From: CADCWK01 sp964244115
GTDB taxonomy: Bacteria; Chloroflexota; Chloroflexia; Thermomicrobiales; UBA6265
Direction of reading: 5' to 3'
NCBI GenBank assembly: GCA_964244115.1
Contig: CAXTHM010000050.1
Coordinates: 1-29,947 of the forward strand
DNA: 29,947 bases
The stretch's first letter is position 1, and every line of letters starts with the position of its first letter. The position numbers were made by a program, and so were the translations under genes. Positions 15,668 through 23,155 of this stretch are shown here, one piece after another. The notes under the pieces are model-generated. The model had not been told where the DNA came from. It saw only the letters and a program-made list of their open reading frames with translations, and ran no database searches.

Positions 15668-17146
15668 CTAATAGGCGCCCCTGCCCCCGACGACCGCCGG
15701 CAGCGTACGCATGATCAGCTTGAGATCCAGCCACGGCGACCACGTCTCGACGTAGTAGAGATCGAGCCGGATCATCTCATCGAAGCTGAGATCGCTGCGA
15801 CCGTTGACCTGCCAGAGACCGGTCAGGCCCGGCACCACGGCGAGCCGCTGGTGATGCACCGGTTCGTACAGCGCGACCTCCTCGGGCAGCGGCGGGCGCG
15901 GACCGACGACGCTCATGTCGCCGCGGACGATGTTCCACACCTGCGGGAACTCGTCCAGGCTCCAGCGCCGCAGCCACTTGCCTGCTCGGGTCAGCCGGGG
16001 ATCGGCGGCGTGCTTGAACAGGCGCGGGTCGGCGGATCCCGCTTCGGCGATCAGGTCGTCGCGGAGCAGGTCGGCGTTGTCGACCATTGTCCGGAACTTG
16101 AGCGCATCGAAGTGGCGCCCGTTGCGCCCGACCCGCGGCTGCCGGAGCAGGACCGGCCCCGGCGAATCCAGCCGGATCAGCGCCGCGATCAGCAGCATCG
16201 GGATGAAGGCCAGCACGAGCGTCATTCCGGCGATGAACAGATCGACCGAACGTTTGAACGCCCGCCCCCGCCGCGACATCACGTCATGGTCAAAGCTGAT
16301 CACCGGCACCCCCGCCAGCGCGGACACCGTCGAGCGGCCGACACCCACCTCCAGCGTCGGCGCGATCCGGGCGGTTAGGCCGGCGGCGCGGGCGTCGGCG
16401 ACGAGCTCCCCGAGCCGTGGGATCTCCGCCTCCCCGAGGACGAAGATCACCTCGTCGACACGGTGCCTGGCCGCGACCGCCGCGAGGTCGTCGAACCGGC
16501 CGAGCCGACGGGTCGTGACGATCCGGCGCTCCGTGGCGACGGGCAGGTCGCCGCTGTCGACATCGTTCGAGAGATACCCGACGAGACAGGCCCCCAGCCG
16601 CGGGTCGTTCACGACCGCCTGCATCAGCCGGCGGCCGGTCTCGCCGTCCGCGCCGGCGAACAGGACGCGGGAGACCCCGATCCCCTGCCGCCAGGCGAGC
16701 ACGTCGATCAGGTTCACCGCCCACCGCTTCATCAGGAGCGTCAGGCCCATGACGGCCCACGTCCCCAGCAGCGGGCCGATCGGCTGGGAGATCTCGAGCG
16801 CCGCATCCCCGACGATGACGACCGCGAGGGCGACGACGAGGACTTCACCGAGCACGATGGCTCGGTCGAACCGTGATGTCCGCGGGTCGGCGTGATAGAC
16901 CTCTCGCAACAGGCCGACGCCCATGGTGGCGATCACGAGCAGGACCGCCGACCGCTGCTCGATCGCCCCGACGCTGAGCACGGTCGCGGTCAGGACCAGG
17001 AGCACGACGTCCGACAGGATGTCCGCGCCGGCGCTGACCCTGCGCAGCCAGAGCGGGCGGCGCTGACGATCCCACCATGGCCGCTTGACGGACCCGGGTG
17101 GCGCGGCGATCTTCGTGACCGGTACAGGGAACAACTGCTCGACCAA
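15668..17146 (-). CDS. Exopolysaccharide polyprenyl-phosphate sugar transferase
   Basis: This PssY/WbaP-type initiating enzyme moves a sugar-1-phosphate from a nucleotide sugar to undecaprenyl phosphate at the inner membrane face. The N-terminal half has four hydrophobic segments and a CoA-binding-like Rossmann domain (RVLFAGADGETGRRL). The C-terminal catalytic part shows KRSVDLFIAG, the KFRTM motif, WSLDEFPQVWNI with the catalytic Asp-Glu, VVGPRPP and PGLTGLWQVNGR. The chosen start is TTG at 17146, because GGAGAAGAGG lies 10 bases upstream and gives 492 residues. ATG 17230 is possible but lacks a clear site. It is the first gene of the minus-strand operon and diverges from an MFS-like gene. 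Confidence 0.92.
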   Translation of the reverse strand: MVEQLFPVPVTKIAAPPGSVKRPWWDRQRRPLWLRRVSAGADILSDVVLLVLTATVLSVGAIEQRSAVLLVIATMGVGLLREVYHADPRTSRFDRAIVLGEVLVVALAVVIVGDAALEISQPIGPLLGTWAVMGLTLLMKRWAVNLIDVLAWRQGIGVSRVLFAGADGETGRRLMQAVVNDPRLGACLVGYLSNDVDSGDLPVATERRIVTTRRLGRFDDLAAVAARHRVDEVIFVLGEAEIPRLGELVADARAAGLTARIAPTLEVGVGRSTVSALAGVPVISFDHDVMSRRGRAFKRSVDLFIAGMTLVLAFIPMLLIAALIRLDSPGPVLLRQPRVGRNGRHFDALKFRTMVDNADLLRDDLIAEAGSADPRLFKHAADPRLTRAGKWLRRWSLDEFPQVWNIVRGDMSVVGPRPPLPEEVALYEPVHHQRLAVVPGLTGLWQVNGRSDLSFDEMIRLDLYYVETWSPWLDLKLIMRTLPAVVGGRGAY

Positions 17147-17479
17147 CGGGAACGAACCTCTTCTCCACCGCCGTGACCGTCCAACGGGCCGTTCGGAGGG
17201 CAGTCGATCGACGCATGATGGTAGCACCATCGCATCTCGGCGACGGTCGGTCGAGGCGTACCCGCCCCGGCGCGGACAGCGGCCCTTGCCGACCATTCCG
17301 TCTCGCCGCCGCGCTCCGCGAGCGATGTTTGCGAGGTTCGGCGACGGGGTATCCGCCTATACTGCCGGCAAGCATCGCCATCCCCAGTCGCCGATCCAGG
17401 CCCATCGATCGGTGGACAGTCCTCGCACCGTCCCCGTCGTCGACGCACGTCGGCCCGCCCACACGAAGGACACGTCACG
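17147..17479. promoter_or_regulatory. Divergent control region of the sugar transferase and MFS genes
   Basis: No gene is seen in these 333 bases. On the plus strand TATACT (17358-17363) is a good -10 box, but no convincing -35 box stands 17 bases ahead of it. GATGGT-AGC-ACCATC (17217-17231) is a perfect interrupted palindrome close to the sugar transferase side and could be an operator. AAGGA (17466-17470) serves the downstream TTG start. Confidence 0.4.
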
Positions 17480-18835
17480 TTGCCAGGAGCCGAGATCAGA
17501 CGCTATGCGAGTACCCAGCGCGGCCGGACCGGGGCGTTCGTCGCCGGCCAGTTCGTCGGCCTGCTCTCCACCGCCGCCAGCGCAACCCTCAACCCGATCA
17601 TCGTCCTGGCGGCGCTCGTCGCCGGCTTCACGGGATCGTGGTACCTGATCGCGCTCCCGGCCGTGCTCGCCGGTCTGCTCTGGCTGCCCGGCGCGGCCCT
17701 CGGCGGGTCATCGGCCAGCCGGGAACGCGCCGGCATCGTCGCGATCACCGGCAACGCGATCCGGGTGCTGGTCGTGATCGCCCTCGCCTTCGTCGTCGAC
17801 CGTCGGGAGCAGTACAGCGACGACGCCCTGCTCCGGGCCATCTTCGTCTGTTTCGGGCTCTACATCGTCAGTTCCGGGATCGCGTCGCGGGCGGAGGTCT
17901 CGGTCGCGGCCCCGATGGTCCCGGCCGGGCAGCGGACGAGGTACTTCGCGTCCCGGACACTCCTGGGCGCCCTCGCCGCGATCGCCGTCTCACTCGTGGC
18001 GGCCGCCCTGTTCGCGAACGACGAGATCGCCTTCCCCGCCCAGTACGCCGTCCTGTTCGTGGTCGCCGCCGGCTGCCTCGCGGTCGCGACCTACTTCCAG
18101 TCGACGATCCCATCACCGGCCTCGGTGTCCGTCCCACCTCGTCCGGTGGCGGCCACCGTTAACGGCGCCGGCCGTGGGCTGGGGACCTACATCGCCTTTC
18201 GCTGGTTCCTGGGCGCGGCCGCCCTCGCCGACCCGTTCCTGGTCGTCTACGCCCTCTCGGACCTGGACGCCTCGCCCGCCGTCGTCGGGCTCTACGTCGC
18301 CGTCCTGGTCGCCTTTCGCCTGCTCTCCGAACCGCTCTGGAACCGGCTGGCCCGGCGCGGGCGGATCCGGGCCGGGCTCCAGGCGGTTGCCGTCTTCCGC
18401 CTGCTGGTGCCGGTGCTGGCCCTGACGCTCCCGCGGCTCTACGACGCCGCGATCTGGACCGACCGCGTCTCCGATCCGGACGCCCGGGGCTGGCTGTTCG
18501 CGCTCGTCTTCGCGCTGATCGGGATCGCCCAGGGTGGTCAGGCCCGGCTCAACCTGCCCTACCTCACCGAGATCGAGACCCGGCACGGCCGGATCACACG
18601 GCCGCTGACGAACGGCATCGTCGCGATCGCGGCCCTGGCCCCGCTGGCCGGCGCCTGGGTCCACACCCGATGGGGCTTCGATGAGACGCTCCTGCTGGCT
18701 GGCGGTGCCGCTCTGCTCGGGGTGCTGCTCAGCGGCGCCCTCGTCGTCAGCCGGGGCGTCTCCCGGGCGGTCGCCAGCTCCTGGCAGTTCCGGCGCCGCA
18801 ATCCGACGGTGTCGCTGTCCGGGCGGCGTGACTGA
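17480..18835 (+). CDS. MFS-like multi-span membrane transporter
   Basis: The 451-residue product is very hydrophobic, with about 10-12 predicted membrane segments in two halves separated by a polar loop (about 210-235, rich in Pro/Val). Short basic loops such as RLARRGRIRAGLQ and SRERAGI fit an MFS fold, but the classic MFS loop-2/3 signature is not clear. The substrate is unknown. The start is TTG at 17480: AAGGA lies 9 bases upstream, and no ATG with a site occurs nearby. The tail RRRNPTVSLSGRRD is basic and cytoplasmic. The gene is followed after 66 bases by upp, so the two may share a transcript. If so a nucleobase link could be imagined, but the protein does not resemble UraA-type permeases. 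Confidence 0.75.
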   Translation: MPGAEIRRYASTQRGRTGAFVAGQFVGLLSTAASATLNPIIVLAALVAGFTGSWYLIALPAVLAGLLWLPGAALGGSSASRERAGIVAITGNAIRVLVVIALAFVVDRREQYSDDALLRAIFVCFGLYIVSSGIASRAEVSVAAPMVPAGQRTRYFASRTLLGALAAIAVSLVAAALFANDEIAFPAQYAVLFVVAAGCLAVATYFQSTIPSPASVSVPPRPVAATVNGAGRGLGTYIAFRWFLGAAALADPFLVVYALSDLDASPAVVGLYVAVLVAFRLLSEPLWNRLARRGRIRAGLQAVAVFRLLVPVLALTLPRLYDAAIWTDRVSDPDARGWLFALVFALIGIAQGGQARLNLPYLTEIETRHGRITRPLTNGIVAIAALAPLAGAWVHTRWGFDETLLLAGGAALLGVLLSGALVVSRGVSRAVASSWQFRRRNPTVSLSGRRD

Positions 18836-18901
18836 CGGGGTATGATCCCGGTCGATCGCGTCTCGCCAGACCCCACCGTCGGACCCCAGCCAGGAGCGCG
18901 G

Positions 18902-19561
18902 ATGGTCACCCCCGGAGCCCCCTCGACCCACGGATTCTCCAATCTCCACCGTAGCGCCCACCCGCTCGTCGCCCACAACCTGACCGAACTGACCGACGTG
19001 CGGACGACCTCGCGGGCGTTCCGGGTGCTGGTCCGCCGTCTGACCACCCTGCTGATCTACGAAGCGACCACCCGTCTGTCGCTGTCGGAGACGTCCTACC
19101 GGACGCCGATGGAGGCGGCGACGGGCGGGCGGCTCGCCGAGCGGATCGGACTCGTGCCGATCCTCCGGGCCGGGCTGGGCATGGTCGAGCCGGCGCTGGA
19201 CGCCCTGCCGGACGCCGAGGTCTGGCATCTCGGTCTGTACCGCGACGAGGCGACCAAGCAGCCGGTGAGCTACTACAATCGGCTACCGGAGCGGTGCCCG
19301 GACGACCACATCTTCATCCTCGACCCGATGCTCGCGACCGGCGGCTCGGCCTGCGACGCGGTCGATGTCGTGAAGGCCTGGGGTGCCCCGGCGATCACCT
19401 TCGTCGGGCTGATCGCCGCACCGGAGGGCGTCAGCCGGATGCTCGAGCGGCACCCGGACGTGCCGATCGTCGTCGCCGCCCTCCATCGTCAGCTCGACGA
19501 CAACGCCTTCATCCTGCCGGGACTCGGCGACGCCGGCGACCGCCAGTTCGGGACGGGCTGA
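18902..19561 (+). CDS. upp: Uracil phosphoribosyltransferase
   Basis: This enzyme salvages uracil with PRPP to make UMP in the cytoplasm. At 219 residues it has the usual size. The flexible loop segment VPILRAGLGM (85-94), the PRPP-binding DPMLATGGSA (141-150) and the uracil-binding C-terminal ILPGLGDAGDRQFGT (204-218) are all intact. The ATG at 18902 follows AGGAG (18892-18896) at 5 bases; the frame is open 20 codons earlier without a site. It follows the MFS-like gene and converges on the universal stress protein gene. The gap between them holds two GC-rich hairpin repeats. Confidence 0.95.
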   Translation: MVTPGAPSTHGFSNLHRSAHPLVAHNLTELTDVRTTSRAFRVLVRRLTTLLIYEATTRLSLSETSYRTPMEAATGGRLAERIGLVPILRAGLGMVEPALDALPDAEVWHLGLYRDEATKQPVSYYNRLPERCPDDHIFILDPMLATGGSACDAVDVVKAWGAPAITFVGLIAAPEGVSRMLERHPDVPIVVAALHRQLDDNAFILPGLGDAGDRQFGTG

Positions 19562-19597
19562 GCGAGTTGCGTCGGAGACACCGCGATAGCGAACAGT

Positions 19598-19645
19598 CCC
19601 CTCCCCGGCTCGTGTCGCGCTGCGGCGCTCACGCCCGGAGAGGGG
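19598..19645. repeat. 48-bp GC-rich hairpin repeat, copy 2
   Basis: It is identical to bases 5-52 except for one base, and in the same orientation. It begins 37 bases beyond the upp stop and could end upp transcription. Such conservation nearly 20 kb apart, in non-coding DNA, marks a dispersed repeat family. Confidence 0.75.
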
Positions 19646-19727
19646 CGATCAGGGCCCAGCACGGGGACAATCGGCATCGTCCGCCAGCAGCACTCCATCA
19701 CCTGACCCGGGCTCGGTAAGCGGTGCT

Positions 19728-19788
19728 GCTCCCCGCTCCGGGCACCCGCGAGCCGCAGCGCAGCGAGAGCCGCATGGGGCGGGAGAGC
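19728..19788. repeat. Second GC-rich hairpin in the upp-usp gap
   Basis: GCTCCCCGC (19728-19736) pairs with GCGGGAGAGC (19779-19788) around an inner imperfect hairpin containing CGAGCCGCAGCGCAGCGAGAG. It resembles the 48-bp repeats in layout but not in sequence. It is likely another intergenic repeat or terminator between convergent genes. Confidence 0.45.
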
Positions 19789-19857
19789 GAGTGGTGCGCC
19801 GCAGCGGGGCTGGGGGAGAGATCTGCTTCGCCTTCAGAACCTCCGAGTCCTGCCACG

Positions 19858-20763
19858 CTACGATGCTGAAGGCGAGGTAGTCCGGACGACCAGCACCGGT
19901 GCCGCTCCGCTCCGGATCAACTGGTCCGAGACGCTGCCGGACAGCACGCGGTCGACGCCCGAGCGTCCATGGGTGGCCATCACGATCAGGTCGCCGGCCT
20001 TCGTCAGCGACTCGATCGCGTACGCGGCGCTCCCGTTCAGAAACTCCGTGGAGTTCTGCACGCCATTGGCCGTGAGCTGCGTGCTGGCGGCCGAGAGCCA
20101 GACCTCTGCCGACTCGCGGGTCTCGTCATAGACCTCTTCGACGTTCATCGCCATCCCGATGTCCTGCACCATCGACGGTGACGTCAGCGGGACGAGGTTG
20201 ATCGTCGAGACGGCCAGCACGGGGACCGCGAGCCGCTTCGCGAGGTCCGAGGCTACGGGCAGCGCCGCCGCCGATGCATCGGTCCCGTCGAGCGGCAGCA
20301 CGATCCGGCTGAAGCGATGCGGCTTCCGGCCAGCCTCGTCGGTGGCCGTGTCGTGGACGTGAGCGTCGCTGTGGATCACGGCGACGGACCGGTGGCTGCC
20401 GCGGACGACCTTGTCCGTCACCGAGCCGAATGCCAGCCGGGCGAGGCCACCCCGGCCCCGGGTGCTCATCACGATCAGATCGGCACCGAGCCGGTCCGCC
20501 TCCGCGACGATCGCGTCGGCTGGCTCACCGTGGACGATCGCGGTTCCGATCGTCCTTCCGGTCGCGACCGTGCGCAGCCGCTCGGCGACCGCTTCGAATT
20601 CGAGCCGGGCGGAGCCGTCGCGCTGCTCCTCAACATGCAGCACGGTGATCGTGGCGCCCTCCGGGGCCAGACCGAGGGCGAGCGAGAACGCCTGCGCTGA
20701 CAGTGGTGAGCCGTCGAACGGGACAAGGATGTGCTGGCCAGGTGCCTGATTCGTTGTCGACAT
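19858..20763 (-). CDS. Tandem universal stress protein (UspA family)
   Basis: The 301-residue protein is two UspA domains in a row (about 9-132 and 150-297). Each has the ATP-binding signature G-2x-G-9x-G-S/T: GRGGLARLAFGS in the first and GRSGVDRVLSGS in the second. Each domain starts with a strand and an aspartate loop (ILVPFDGS and IVLPLDGT). It is therefore of the ATP-binding type, a cytoplasmic factor for stress or growth arrest. AGGGAG lies 8 bases before the ATG. It converges on upp and diverges from the trans-sulfuration gene across 243 bases. No DosR-like box was found. Confidence 0.92.
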   Translation of the reverse strand: MSTTNQAPGQHILVPFDGSPLSAQAFSLALGLAPEGATITVLHVEEQRDGSARLEFEAVAERLRTVATGRTIGTAIVHGEPADAIVAEADRLGADLIVMSTRGRGGLARLAFGSVTDKVVRGSHRSVAVIHSDAHVHDTATDEAGRKPHRFSRIVLPLDGTDASAAALPVASDLAKRLAVPVLAVSTINLVPLTSPSMVQDIGMAMNVEEVYDETRESAEVWLSAASTQLTANGVQNSTEFLNGSAAYAIESLTKAGDLIVMATHGRSGVDRVLSGSVSDQLIRSGAAPVLVVRTTSPSAS

Positions 20764-21006
20764 GTCGGTACTCCCTGCCGGGGCCGGGCGGCCCTGGCGT
20801 CACGGATGTCGGTCCCGCTCCCGCAGGCGGGATCGGTCCAGCCCAACGGGACTGGCGCTCGCAGACCCGGAGCCATCGCCCGCAACGGTCGGTGACAGGC
20901 GCCAACGTCGGAGCCACGGGCGATGCTAGACTCGCAGCATATCGCGGTCATGGTGCGCGTGCCGCGCCGCGCCCCTCACGCCACCCGTCCGCCACAGGAG
21001 ACTCCC

Positions 21007-22263
21007 TTGACGAACAGCAACGGCACCTCCCCGCACGACGACCAGCCGACCGACCGTCTCGCCAACGCCGGCTTCGCCACCCGCAGCGTCCACGGCGGCG
21101 AGCGCCAGGGTACGCCGGACTACACGCCGACCGTCGCCCCGATCCACCTCAGCGCGTCGTACTTCTACGACGACACGATGGAACTCGACGCCGTCTTCGC
21201 CAACGAGCGCCAGGGCTACGTCTACACCCGGTACGGCAACCCGACGCTGCACGCGCTGGAGCAGTCGATCGCCGCCCTCGAGGGGACCGAGGACGCCGTC
21301 ACCTACGCTTCTGGCATGGCCGCGATCCACGCCGCGATCCTGCTTGATGCCCGGGCGGGCGACCGGATCGTCGCCGGCCGCGATGTCTATGGCGCCACGT
21401 ACGCCATCCTGTCCAAGCTGTTCCAGTCGCTCGGCATCGAGACGACCTTCGTCGACACCCGCGACCTGGCCGCGGTCGAGGAGGCTGTCCAGCGGGTCAA
21501 GCCGACCCTCGTCGTCTGCGAGACGATCTCGAACCCACTGGTGCGAGTCGCCGACATCCCCGAGCTGGCCCGGATCGCTCACGCCCACGGCGCGACGCTG
21601 ATGGTCGACAACACGTTCGCGTCGCCGCTGCTGGTCAACCCGGCCCGGCTCGGCGCCGACACCGTCGTGCACTCGGCCACCAAGTACCTCGGCGGCCACG
21701 GCGACGCGACCGCCGGCGTGATCGCCACCACCGCCGAGCGCGCCCTCGCCCTGCGTGAACAGGCCAAGCTGGTCGGCCCGACCCTCGGTGCCTTCGAGGC
21801 CTGGCTGATCCTGCGCGGGATCAAGACGCTCCCACTCCGCGTCCGGGCCCAGAGTGACGGGGCGCGACTCCTCGTGGACTGGCTCCGGCAGCACCCGCTC
21901 GTCGGCCAGGTCTACTACCCGGAGGACGAGACGATCGGCGCGGCGGCGGCCATCTTCAACGACCATCGCCGGGGCGGGATGCTCGCCTTCGAGATCCGCG
22001 ACGCCGAACGGGCCGGCGCCTTCCGCTTCATGGAGGCCCTCAGGCTCATCATCCCCGCGACGACCCTCGGCGATGTCTACACGCTGGTCCTTCACCCGGC
22101 CATGTCCTCCCATCGCGCCCTGACGCCGGAGCAACGGGAGGAGATCGGCATCCGCGAGGGGCTGATCCGGCTGTCCATGGGGATCGAGGATCTGGACGAC
22201 ATCACCGCCGACATCGACCAGGCGCTGCGCATCGCCGTCACCGCCAACGCGGTGAGCGTCTGA
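21007..22263 (+). CDS. Trans-sulfuration PLP enzyme (cystathionine gamma-synthase/lyase type)
   Basis: A 418-residue Cys/Met-metabolism PLP enzyme. Seen are YTRYGNPT (73-80), ASGMAAIHAA, DNTFASP with Asp201, and the PLP lysine Lys226 in HSATKYLGGHGD. Members make cystathionine or homocysteine or split methionine, and sequence alone does not separate these. TTG at 21007 is chosen as start because AGGAG (20996-21000) stands 6 bases ahead. The ATG at 20923 has no site and would add 28 arginine/proline-rich residues with no counterpart in the family. The leader contains no recognisable SAM riboswitch. A deacetylase-like gene follows after 37 bases on the same strand. Confidence 0.9.
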   Translation: MTNSNGTSPHDDQPTDRLANAGFATRSVHGGERQGTPDYTPTVAPIHLSASYFYDDTMELDAVFANERQGYVYTRYGNPTLHALEQSIAALEGTEDAVTYASGMAAIHAAILLDARAGDRIVAGRDVYGATYAILSKLFQSLGIETTFVDTRDLAAVEEAVQRVKPTLVVCETISNPLVRVADIPELARIAHAHGATLMVDNTFASPLLVNPARLGADTVVHSATKYLGGHGDATAGVIATTAERALALREQAKLVGPTLGAFEAWLILRGIKTLPLRVRAQSDGARLLVDWLRQHPLVGQVYYPEDETIGAAAAIFNDHRRGGMLAFEIRDAERAGAFRFMEALRLIIPATTLGDVYTLVLHPAMSSHRALTPEQREEIGIREGLIRLSMGIEDLDDITADIDQALRIAVTANAVSV

Positions 22264-22300
22264 CCGTTCGTCCCCGCCACCCCATCCCCGAGGACCGACC

Positions 22301-23155
22301 ATGACCGACCCGATCCCCATTCGGCCCCGGATCGACGGCCCGCGCTGGCCGGCCGGCTTCCGCTCCGCGCTCGCCATCATGGTCGACGCCCAGGGACCGC
22401 AGACCGACATCGCCTCGCGGTACGCGACGACCGGCCTGACCCGCCTGCTGACGATCTTCGCCGATCTCGGCATCCGCTCGACGGTGATCTGGACGGCTGA
22501 TTCGGCCCTGGCTCAGCCGGGGCTGCTGCAGGAGACGCGCTCGCAGGGGCACGGCACCGCGCTGACCGTCCACGACATCGGCGACCCCCGCCAGCTCGGC
22601 GCCGCCCTCAACGACCTCGCCGCCCGCCTGACCGGGCCGCCGCCGGGGATCGTGCTGCCCGACATCGCCGGACCAGCCGCCAGCCGGATCAACGTCCTCG
22701 CCGCGACGCTGGCCGACGCCGGCTTCGCCTGGGTCGCCGATACCGCGCTCGGGCTCGACACCCCAGTCCGGACGATGACCGCCGGGCAGGCGGTCGTCCG
22801 GATCCCCCTGCCCCCGCGGCCCAGCGACGTCGGCCTGGACACCGATCTCGTCTCCGATCAGTTGGTCGTCAACTGGCGCGACGACCTCGACGTCCTGCGG
22901 GACGAGGGCGGCCTCCAGGTCCTGCGTCTGTCCGCCTGGCGATCGGGCCGGCCGGGAACGTCCCGCGGGATCACCCGGTTCTTCGACTACGCCGTCGAGC
23001 TGGGCGACGTCTGGATGGCGCGGGTCGACGAGATCGCCGGCTGGTGGGACCAGCGTGAGCGCGGCGCCATCCCCTTCGCGGCCGACGGCGGCCGGACCGC
23101 TTCCCCCGACGGCAATGACACCCTTGGCGACCATGACGAGCCGGAGGACCGATGA
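22301..23155 (+). CDS. Degenerate polysaccharide-deacetylase-like protein
   Basis: The 284-residue product has the outline of a polysaccharide deacetylase (NodB-like) barrel. RSALAIMVDAQG (21-32) stands where the family has the Asp-Asp motif. GIRSTVIWTADSALAQPGLL stands where ATFFV...A..P.L is usual, followed by GHGTALTVHD where GHEIGNH..SH is usual. The second aspartate and most metal histidines are missing, so hydrolase activity is doubtful. The C-terminal 25 residues are polar and look disordered. GAGGA lies 6 bases before the ATG. The stop overlaps the start of the amidohydrolase gene (ATGA), so the two proteins are made together and may form a complex. The family assignment is moderate. 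Confidence 0.65.
   Translation: MTDPIPIRPRIDGPRWPAGFRSALAIMVDAQGPQTDIASRYATTGLTRLLTIFADLGIRSTVIWTADSALAQPGLLQETRSQGHGTALTVHDIGDPRQLGAALNDLAARLTGPPPGIVLPDIAGPAASRINVLAATLADAGFAWVADTALGLDTPVRTMTAGQAVVRIPLPPRPSDVGLDTDLVSDQLVVNWRDDLDVLRDEGGLQVLRLSAWRSGRPGTSRGITRFFDYAVELGDVWMARVDEIAGWWDQRERGAIPFAADGGRTASPDGNDTLGDHDEPEDR

Noticed and set aside
20764..21006. A possible SAM riboswitch ahead of the trans-sulfuration gene
   Set aside because: No conserved SAM-I, SAM-II or SAM-IV core was found; only small GC-rich hairpins are present.
20926..22473. A 515-codon minus-strand open frame opposite the trans-sulfuration gene
   Set aside because: It is antisense to a clear PLP enzyme and shows no family likeness.
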